From assembly GCF_018130545.1 (NCBI RefSeq), contig NZ_JAFCKF010000001.1, positions 372,001 to 436,000 on the forward strand: 64,000 bases of DNA, given 5' to 3'. A model generated the notes under the pieces. It worked only from the letters and a program-made list of their open reading frames with translations. It made no database searches and was not told where the DNA came from. Position 1 is the stretch's first letter. Each line of letters begins with the position of its first letter. The stretch is from Bradyrhizobium tropiciagri (lineage in GTDB: Bacteria; Pseudomonadota; Alphaproteobacteria; Rhizobiales; Xanthobacteraceae). Of this stretch, positions 57,805 through 64,000 are shown piece after piece. Position numbers and translations under genes: made by a program.

Positions 57805-59313
57805 ATGGATACACTCGTCAACGTCGCCCACGGCCTCGGCGTCGCGCTGCTGCCGATCAATTTGCTCTACTGCTTCATCGGCGTCTTCATCGGCACGTTG
57901 GTCGGCGTGCTGCCCGGCATCGGCCCGATCTCGGCGATGTCGCTGCTGCTACCGGTGACGCTGTCCGGCACGCCGGAATCCGGCATCATCATGATGGCCG
58001 GCATCTATTACGGCTCGATGTATGGCGGCTCGACCACCTCGATCCTGGTCAACATTCCCGGCGAAGCCGCCTCCGTGGTCACCTGCATCGACGGCCACCA
58101 GATGGCCAAGCAGGGCCGCGCCGGACCGGCGCTCGGCATCTCCGCGTTCGGCTCGTTCATCGCCGGCACCTTCTCGCTGGTCGCCTTGATGCTGGTGGCG
58201 CCCTCGCTCGCCAGCGTCGCGATCGCGTTCGGACCGGCCGAATATTTCAGCCTGATGGTGCTCGGCCTTGTCGTGCTGACCTTCCTCACCCAGGGCTCGA
58301 TGGCGAAGGCGCTGTTGATGGCCTGCATCGGCGTCGTGCTCGGCCTGGTCGGGCTCGACAGCATCACCGCGCAGCCGCGGCTGACCTTCGGCCGCATCGA
58401 GCTGATCGATGGCATCGGCCTGGTGCCCGTCGTGATGGGCCTGTTCGGCGTCGCCGAGGTGCTGCTCAACACCGAGCAGGCGATCAAGCGCGACATCATC
58501 AAGACAAAGATCACCCAGCTGTTGCCGAGCAAGGAGGACTGGAAGGCGAGCAGCGGACCGGTGGCGCGCGGCACGGTACTCGGCTTCTTCCTCGGCATCC
58601 TGCCCGGCGGCGGCGCCGTGGTGGCGTCATTTGCATCCTATGCGCTGGAGAAGCGGCTCTCGAAGCATCCGGAGCGGTTCGGCCATGGCGCGATCGAGGG
58701 CGTCGCGGGGCCGGAATCGGCCAACAATTCCGCGGCCGGCGGCGCCTTCATTCCGCTGATGACGCTCGGCATCCCGCCGAACGTCGTGATGGCGCTGCTG
58801 CTCGGCGCCTTCGTGATCCACGGCCTGCAACCGGGACCGCTGATGATCTCGCAGAACCCGACGCTGTTCTGGGGCATCGTCGCCAGCATGTATATCGGCA
58901 ATCTGATGCTACTCGTGCTCAATCTGCCGATGATCGGCATGTGGGTGCAGCTGCTGCGGCTGCCCTACAACGTGCTGTTCCCGCTGATCATCCTGTTCAC
59001 GATCATCGGCGTCTACTGCTCCAGCAACAACGTCTTCGACGTCCACGTCATGATCGCGTTCGGCGTGATCGGCTATTTCATGCGCAAGCTCGGCTACGAG
59101 CCGGCGCCGCTGGTGCTCGCCTTCGTGCTCGGGCCGATGCTGGAGAACAATCTGCGCAAGTCGCTGATCCTCTCGCAGGGCGATCTCATGACCTTCGTGG
59201 AACGGCCGATCTCGGCGATCTGCCTCGCCTTCGCGCTGGTGCTGCTGGTCGGCCCGTTATTGCCGTCGCTGCGCAAGAAGCGCGAGATGGTGGCGCTGGA
59301 TGAAGGGGCCTAG
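57805..59313 (+). CDS. tctA: Tripartite tricarboxylate transporter large permease TctA
   Basis: Large permease of 502 residues with around 11-12 helices. The family signatures are VGVLPGIGPISAMSLLLPVT near residue 35, GIYYGSMYGGSTTSILVNIPGEAASVVT and FFLGILPGGGAVVASFASYALEKRL, split by reading. It moves the carboxylate delivered by TctC using the ion gradient. The stop codon TAG lies within a CTAG that also closes the convergent IclR gene, a four-base overlap. The regulator of the system may be that IclR protein. Confidence 0.93.
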   Translation: MDTLVNVAHGLGVALLPINLLYCFIGVFIGTLVGVLPGIGPISAMSLLLPVTLSGTPESGIIMMAGIYYGSMYGGSTTSILVNIPGEAASVVTCIDGHQMAKQGRAGPALGISAFGSFIAGTFSLVALMLVAPSLASVAIAFGPAEYFSLMVLGLVVLTFLTQGSMAKALLMACIGVVLGLVGLDSITAQPRLTFGRIELIDGIGLVPVVMGLFGVAEVLLNTEQAIKRDIIKTKITQLLPSKEDWKASSGPVARGTVLGFFLGILPGGGAVVASFASYALEKRLSKHPERFGHGAIEGVAGPESANNSAAGGAFIPLMTLGIPPNVVMALLLGAFVIHGLQPGPLMISQNPTLFWGIVASMYIGNLMLLVLNLPMIGMWVQLLRLPYNVLFPLIILFTIIGVYCSSNNVFDVHVMIAFGVIGYFMRKLGYEPAPLVLAFVLGPMLENNLRKSLILSQGDLMTFVERPISAICLAFALVLLVGPLLPSLRKKREMVALDEGA

Positions 59314-60155
59314 GTCATCTTGACGATGCGCCCAGGCTTCGGCGCCTGGGCCATCGCGCGGGCCAGCACCTGGGCTTCCTTCTTCAGCATGTCGGCGAGT
59401 TCGGCTTCGCGGCGGCGGATGCGGTCGGTCGCGGCGCCGATCGAAAGCGCGGCGACCACTTCACCGGCATCATCGCGGACCGGAACACCAACGCCGCCCA
59501 TGCCGGGAAATGCGGCGTCGAGCAGCACGGTGTGGCCGGCCTTGCGCGCCACCGCGATGCGCTCGCGCAGGAATTTTGGCGTGATGCGCGGCGATTTAGC
59601 CAGCCGCGGCACGATCACCTCGATCACGGCCTCGATCTCGGCATCCGGCAGCCAGACCAGAAGCGCCAGCGCGCCGGCGCCGACGCCGAGCGGACGGCGG
59701 CTGCCGATCTGCAGATAATTCGGTTGCAGCGGATGATTGCCGACCGAGCGCGCCAGATAGAGCGCCTCGACGCCGGATCGTACCGACAACAGCGCGGTAT
59801 CGGCGGAGCGCTCCGACAGCCGCAGCAGGCTCGGCTGCGCCAGCTCGGCGATGTCGACCGAGCGGCGCGCGCCGACCGCCATCACCCGCGCCTCCTGGCC
59901 GAGCTCGTAGGTCTTGGCGCCGGCGACCCGGGAGACGAAACCCTCCTCGATCAGCGAATTGAGGATGCGCAGCGCGGTCGCCTTGTTCAGCGAGGTGGTG
60001 TCGGCGATGTCGGTCAGCCGCAGCGGCGAGCGCTGCGCCAGCACGCGCAGGATCGCGCAGACTTTCTGGATCGCATTGAACTTATCGGGTTGGCCCGGCT
60101 CCGGTGATAGCCTCTTGCGGCTGGTGCGCGCGGTCGCAGTCGTGGAGGCGTTCAT
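59310..60155 (-). CDS. IclR-family transcriptional regulator
   Basis: IclR-type regulator of 281 residues. The N-terminal helix-turn-helix (about residues 27-85) includes SPLRLTDIADTTSLNKATALRILNSLIEEGFVS, split by reading, and the C-terminal effector domain (from ~100) has VRSGVEALYLARS and GGVGVPVRDDAGEVVAALSIGAATDRI. The family binds carboxylates or aromatic acids, and this gene is directly next to the tctCBA genes, so it could regulate them. It overlaps the tctA stop within CTAG. Confidence 0.9.
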   Translation of the reverse strand: MNASTTATARTSRKRLSPEPGQPDKFNAIQKVCAILRVLAQRSPLRLTDIADTTSLNKATALRILNSLIEEGFVSRVAGAKTYELGQEARVMAVGARRSVDIAELAQPSLLRLSERSADTALLSVRSGVEALYLARSVGNHPLQPNYLQIGSRRPLGVGAGALALLVWLPDAEIEAVIEVIVPRLAKSPRITPKFLRERIAVARKAGHTVLLDAAFPGMGGVGVPVRDDAGEVVAALSIGAATDRIRRREAELADMLKKEAQVLARAMAQAPKPGRIVKMT

Positions 60156-60389
60156 GCCTTGGCCTTCCTTGCCGTCAATTCCAAACCTTGAACCGGGAAG
60201 AGACCCGCCCGGCGAACATCATCCTAGGACGGATGATGCGCACCGGACATCGTATACTTTCGTCAGATGAAACTTTGATTTCAACAATCTGCGCTGCTCT
60301 GCAGCAATCGCGACATACGAATTTCGCTTCACGAAATCAGGCACCATGTCAGCATGATCATCTCGAAAAACCGCTCCGCACTTTTCGGA

Positions 60390-61676
60390 TCATGCAAGCC
60401 GCAGCCGGCGGATCGTGAACAGCGAATAGAGGCTGAGGATGCAGACGGCGGTGAGATAATAGCCCGGCGCGAGCTCGCCGATCGGCGCGAAGCCGCCCAT
60501 CCAGGTCATGATCATCGGCCCCATGCCGCCGAACAATGTGACGCCGATGTTATAGCTGAGACCGAGCCCGGTCGCGCGCGTCGCCGGCGGAAACAGCTCC
60601 GACATCAGCGCGGCCAGCGGCCCGTAATACAGCGACTTGAGCACACCGAGCCAGAGCACGCCGAGCAGGATGATGACAGGCGTCGGCTTGCCGGTGAGCA
60701 GCAGGAAGGCCGGGAAGATCGAGACCAGTAGCAGCAGCGCAAACAGGATCATGTGCGTGGTGCGTCCGATCTTGTCGGAGACGAAGCCCGCGATCGGCGC
60801 CAGCAGCGCGACCGCGGTCTGCGCGACCAGCGCCGCCATGAACCCGACCGTCGGCGACAGGTTCAGCGTCTTCACCACATAGGTCGGCATGTAGATGATC
60901 AGATAATTCACCGCGGTCGACACCGCGAGCGCGCCGATTGCGAGGATCGTGGCGAGTTTCTGCCGCGCGAGCACGTCCCTGACCGGCGAATCCTGCTTCC
61001 CGGCCGCGGGCGGCGGCGTCGCGTCGTCGACATGGTTGCGGATGTAGATGCCGACCGGGCCGATCAGCACCCCGAACAGGAACGGCAGCCGCCAGCCCCA
61101 GGATTGCAGATCCTCCGGGCTCATCACTGACGTCAGCAGCGCGCCAAAGCCCGCGCCGAGCAGGCCGCTGACGCCCTGGCTTGCGAACTGCCAGCTCGCG
61201 ACGAAACCGCGCCGCTCCGGCATGTGCTCGACCAGGAACGCGGTCGATGACCCGAACTCGCCACCGGCCGAAAAGCCTTGCACCAGCCGCGCCAGCATCA
61301 CCGCGATCGGCGCCAGGATGCCGATGCTTGCAAAGGTCGGCATCAGCGCCAGCACCAGCGTGCCAAACGTCATCAGCACGATCGACAGCATCAGCGACGC
61401 CTTGCGGCCGTGCCGGTCGGCGTAGGCGCCGAGCACGATGCCGCCGATCGGACGGATCAGGAACGACAAGCCGAAACTGCCGAAGGTCAGCAGCAGCGAG
61501 GTGGTCGGATCGTTGGCCGGGAAGAACGCCTTGGAGAGATAGACCGCGAAATAGGCGTAGACCGAGATGTCGTACCATTCGAGCGCATTGCCGACCGAGA
61601 TCGCGACAATCAGGCGGGTGATGCTTTTCTTGGTCGTTGCGTCGGCCTGGGCGTTAAGCGGGGTCGATAGGGTCAT
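60390..61676 (-). CDS. MFS transporter, metabolite:H+ symporter (MHS) type
   Basis: Inner-membrane transporter of 428 residues with about 12 hydrophobic helices. It has MHS features: GNALEWYDISVYAYFAVYLSKAFFP near the N-terminus, FLIRPIGGIVLGAYADRHGRKASLM (motif A) and GFSAGGEFGSSTAFLVEHMPERRGFVASWQFASQG. Members bring in organic acids or osmolytes such as shikimate, proline and ketoglutarate. AAGGA precedes the ATG. It is between the IclR gene and an M20 peptidase gene on the same strand, hinting at uptake of the peptidase's substrate or product. Confidence 0.9.
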   Translation of the reverse strand: MTLSTPLNAQADATTKKSITRLIVAISVGNALEWYDISVYAYFAVYLSKAFFPANDPTTSLLLTFGSFGLSFLIRPIGGIVLGAYADRHGRKASLMLSIVLMTFGTLVLALMPTFASIGILAPIAVMLARLVQGFSAGGEFGSSTAFLVEHMPERRGFVASWQFASQGVSGLLGAGFGALLTSVMSPEDLQSWGWRLPFLFGVLIGPVGIYIRNHVDDATPPPAAGKQDSPVRDVLARQKLATILAIGALAVSTAVNYLIIYMPTYVVKTLNLSPTVGFMAALVAQTAVALLAPIAGFVSDKIGRTTHMILFALLLLVSIFPAFLLLTGKPTPVIILLGVLWLGVLKSLYYGPLAALMSELFPPATRATGLGLSYNIGVTLFGGMGPMIMTWMGGFAPIGELAPGYYLTAVCILSLYSLFTIRRLRLA

Positions 61677-61775
61677 CTAGATTCCTTGGCGGTCTCAGGC
61701 GGTGTTCTCACAACGCGTCATGGCCGGGAAGGAAGCGCGCCTTCTGCACCAGGTGTCCCGGCCGGCCACTCATTC

Positions 61776-61884
61776 CCCGTCATCCTGAGGTGCGAGCTCT
61801 TGCGAGCCTCGAAGGATGCGCGGCCCCGCTGGTGGCCGTCGATCCTTCGAGACGCGGCTGACGCCGCTCCTCAGGATGACGGGG
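61776..61884. repeat. Palindromic intergenic repeat, CGAAGGATG family (copy 3)
   Basis: It reads CCCGTCATCCTGAGGTGCGA at the left, CCTCGAAGGATGCGCGG inside, GATCCTTCGAGACGCGG on the other arm, and CTCAGGATGACGGGG at the right. It lies between the M20 peptidase gene and the MHS transporter gene, in a 282-base gap (61677-61958). Confidence 0.8.
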
Positions 61885-61958
61885 CAACACGTGGATGCCC
61901 GGCACGAACGGCGAAGACGCGCTTCGCGCCTTGCCGGGCAAATGATATCGGGCGTGTC

Positions 61959-63344
61959 TCAACCCTTCCGCGGCGTCTCGCCGAGATCCCAGAACAGGCC
62001 GGCCATGATGGTCAGCGCCTCCTCGGTCACCGGCAGCAGGATGTGCTCGTCGGGAGCATGCTGCGAGCAGCCCGGATAGGAGTGCGGCACCCAGATCGTC
62101 GGCAGGCCGAGGCCTTCCGAGAACACGTCGTTGGGCAGCGAGCCGCCGAAGTTCGGCAGCACCGCTGGCGCCTTGCCGGTGGTGGTGCGGATCGAGTTCG
62201 CCGCCCAGTCGATCCACGGGCTGTCCATGTCGGTGCGCGAGGCGCCGAAGCGTTGCGCGCCCGAGACCTCGACCATCGGAAAGCCATTCTTGTGCAGATA
62301 GTCGCGCACGCCGCCGATCACTTCGAGATACTTGGTGCCGACCACGAAGCGGAGCTGCAGCACCGCGTTCGCCTTGCCGGGGATCGCGTTCGCCGGCTTG
62401 TCGATATTGCCCGACGACATCGCCAGCACTTCGAGTGTGTTCCAGGCATAGAGCCGCTCGGCCGCGGTCAGGCCCTCCTCGCCCCAATCTTCCGCCAGCT
62501 GAGGTTCGTCTGCCGTCGGCTTGATCTCGACATCGGCAAGCGCGGCACGGACGCGGTTCGAGATCGGCGGCGGTTTGAGGATCTCGAGCTTCATGCGGCC
62601 CTTGCCGTCGACCAGGCTCGCGATCGCGTTCACCAGGATCGTGGCGGGATTGGCGAGCACCCCGCCCCAATTGCCGGAATGGTTGCCGCCCTCGCGCAGA
62701 TTGACGTCGAGATGGATGCGGTTGCCGCCGCGGCAGCCGAGGAAGATGGTCGGCCGCTCCACCGAGAGTCGCGGCCCGTCGGAGGCGATGAACAGATCGG
62801 CCTTCAGCTCCTCGCGATGCGCCTCGCAGACCTCGCGCAGATCGGGCGAGCCGATCTCCTCGCCGGTCTCGATGATGAACTTGGCGTTGAAGCCGAGCTT
62901 GCCGCCACGGGCCTGCTTCACCGCCCGCAGCGCGGCCATGTTGATCGAGTGCTGGCCCTTGTTGTCGGCGGTGCCGCGGCCGTAGACGCGGTCGCCCTTG
63001 ACCGTGGTCTGCCAGGGATTGAGCCCGTCGCGCCATTCGCCGACCATGCCGTCGACGACGTCGCCGTGCCCGTAGCTCAGCACGGTCGGCCGCGCCGCGT
63101 CTTCCTGGTAGTCGGCGATCAGATAGGGCCCGCGGCCGGTCGGCGACTCGATCAGCCTTGTCTTGAAATCGAGCTCGGCGAAGGCCGGTTGCAGATTCTC
63201 CACCAGATAGGCGCGCAGCGCATCGGCCTTGTCGGCATTCAGGCTCTCGGTCTGGTAGCCGACCCTGCGGTCGAGCTCCCTGAGGAACTGTCCCGATTGA
63301 AAATGCTCTCGCGCGTTTGCGATTGCGTCGGCCCGTGTCGCCAT
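61959..63344 (-). CDS. M20-family metallopeptidase
   Basis: Zinc-dependent M20 peptidase/deacylase of 461 residues, cytoplasmic. The metal site is recognisable from YGHGDVVDG (His and the following Asp), GRGTADNKGQ (bridging Asp), and ETGEEIGSPDL (catalytic Glu and metal-binding Glu); a dimerisation domain follows with LEVLAMSSGNIDKPANAIPG. The family trims dipeptides and N-acyl or N-carbamoyl amino acids. AAGGGA precedes the ATG. It lies upstream of the MHS transporter on the same strand and faces the FMN monooxygenase gene. Confidence 0.9.
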   Translation of the reverse strand: MATRADAIANAREHFQSGQFLRELDRRVGYQTESLNADKADALRAYLVENLQPAFAELDFKTRLIESPTGRGPYLIADYQEDAARPTVLSYGHGDVVDGMVGEWRDGLNPWQTTVKGDRVYGRGTADNKGQHSINMAALRAVKQARGGKLGFNAKFIIETGEEIGSPDLREVCEAHREELKADLFIASDGPRLSVERPTIFLGCRGGNRIHLDVNLREGGNHSGNWGGVLANPATILVNAIASLVDGKGRMKLEILKPPPISNRVRAALADVEIKPTADEPQLAEDWGEEGLTAAERLYAWNTLEVLAMSSGNIDKPANAIPGKANAVLQLRFVVGTKYLEVIGGVRDYLHKNGFPMVEVSGAQRFGASRTDMDSPWIDWAANSIRTTTGKAPAVLPNFGGSLPNDVFSEGLGLPTIWVPHSYPGCSQHAPDEHILLPVTEEALTIMAGLFWDLGETPRKG

Positions 63345-63580
63345 GATTGTCCCTTCGTCCGGTCGTGTCTTGGCATGAACTCACCGGAACGCCGCGTCGC
63401 GCATCCGGATCATGCTTCTGGAGAGGCGCAACCTATCGGGATCGGCGCGCCACCGGAAGGGCGTGAATCGCGAATGGGCCTTGCCAAAACGTGGGAAGTC
63501 GCAACAAGTTGATGCAGGGATGCCCGGCATCCGGGCAGCGTTCGACGCGGCGCTCAAGCTTTTCGACCAAGGTTACGGCA

Positions 63581-64000
63581 ATGACAAAACAAATCCGGCT
63601 CAACGCCTTTGCCATGAACTGCGTGGCGCATCAGTCGCCGGGACTGTGGACCCATCCGCGCGATCGCACCAAGGACTACAACAGGCTGTCCTACTGGATC
63701 GATCTGGCGAAGACGCTGGAGCGCGGCCGGTTCGACGGGCTGTTCCTCGCCGATGTGCTCGGCGTCTACGACGTCTATGCCGGCAATCCGGATGCGGCGC
63801 TGCGCAACGCGGCGCAGACCCCGGCCAACGAGCCCTTGATGCTGATCCCGGCGATGGCCGCGGTGACCGAAAACCTCGGCTTCGGCGTCACCAGCAATCT
63901 GTCCTTCGAGCCGCCCTACCCGTTCGCGCGGCGGATGTCGACGCTCGATCACCTGACCAACGGCCGGGTCGGCTGGAACGTGGTGACCGGCTATCTCGAC
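63581..64000 (+). CDS. LLM-class flavin-dependent monooxygenase, N-terminal part
   Basis: Partial gene, cut by the right window edge after 140 codons. It reads as an NtaA/SnaA/DszA-type luciferase-like monooxygenase: the start MTKQIRLNAFAMNC, then HPRDRTKDYNRLSYWIDLAKTLERGRFDGLFLADVLG, split by reading, and TNGRVGWNVVTGYLD at the edge. It uses reduced FMN to oxidise an organic substrate. The ATG at 63581 has AAGG upstream. It is divergent from the M20 peptidase. It is related to, but distinct from, the monooxygenase at 33465-34829. Confidence 0.88.
   Translation, partial: MTKQIRLNAFAMNCVAHQSPGLWTHPRDRTKDYNRLSYWIDLAKTLERGRFDGLFLADVLGVYDVYAGNPDAALRNAAQTPANEPLMLIPAMAAVTENLGFGVTSNLSFEPPYPFARRMSTLDHLTNGRVGWNVVTGYLD

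Overview
The window reads as chromosome of a GC-rich alphaproteobacterium of the Bradyrhizobium/Rhodopseudomonas (Nitrobacteraceae) type. This placement is an inference from base composition, dense small catabolic operons, many LysR/Lrp/IclR regulators, Bug/TctC-type binding proteins, a multi-GAF GGDEF-EAL protein and several families of short palindromic intergenic repeats. No rRNA, tRNA, CRISPR array, insertion sequence or integrase was seen. About 58 protein genes are supported; the last one runs off the right edge.

Layout. 0.28-3.3 kb: an operon-like run of an amidohydrolase, a dienelactone-hydrolase-like enzyme, an L-2-haloacid dehalogenase-like HAD enzyme and a YbaK-type deacylase, facing a small Cys-rich secreted protein. 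3.8-8.2 kb: a LysR regulator divergent from an SDR, a pirin and a WrbA-type quinone reductase (redox/electrophile stress set), then a DUF5996 protein. 8.2-26.1 kb: a cell-surface polysaccharide locus with a BioF2/GNAT-type acyltransferase, a JmjC-like cupin protein, GT4 and GT2 glycosyltransferases, a Wzy/WaaL-type membrane protein, a radical SAM/SPASM-like enzyme started at TTG, a GH26-like secreted hydrolase, a DUF6492 putative transferase, a Wzx flippase, a methyltransferase, a NodB-type deacetylase, a GumC/Wzz co-polymerase with a degenerate kinase domain, a GH5 hydrolase and a second polymerase-like membrane protein. No initiating phosphoglycosyltransferase was recognised.

26.1-35.6 kb: two small secreted proteins (DUF1080 and cupin), a 1387-residue sensor with five GAF domains plus intact GGDEF and EAL domains, then a three-gene catabolic operon (Ldh-family dehydrogenase, FMN-dependent monooxygenase, fumarylacetoacetase-family hydrolase). 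36-44 kb: LysR with a small secreted protein, a membrane protein, and an Lrp regulator divergent from a giant fused indolepyruvate:ferredoxin oxidoreductase, followed by a sodium:solute symporter with its DUF3311 partner. 44-50 kb: a Bug binding protein, and a LysR regulator with an EmrA/EmrB-type efflux pair. A 48-bp element with the same half-site spacing lies ahead of both emrA and emrB. 50-55.8 kb: a glutamate/aspartate-type ABC importer with stem-loops between its first two genes, a D-amino-acid-transaminase-like gene downstream, and an alpha/beta hydrolase with a small partner upstream. 56-64 kb: a TctCBA tripartite tricarboxylate transporter, an IclR regulator, an MHS-type transporter, an M20 peptidase and the start of another flavin-dependent monooxygenase.

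The most distinctive parts are the mosaic polysaccharide locus, the duplicated emrA/emrB operator-like element and the five-GAF cyclic-di-GMP protein. Everything else resembles ordinary accessory metabolism of a soil alphaproteobacterium.
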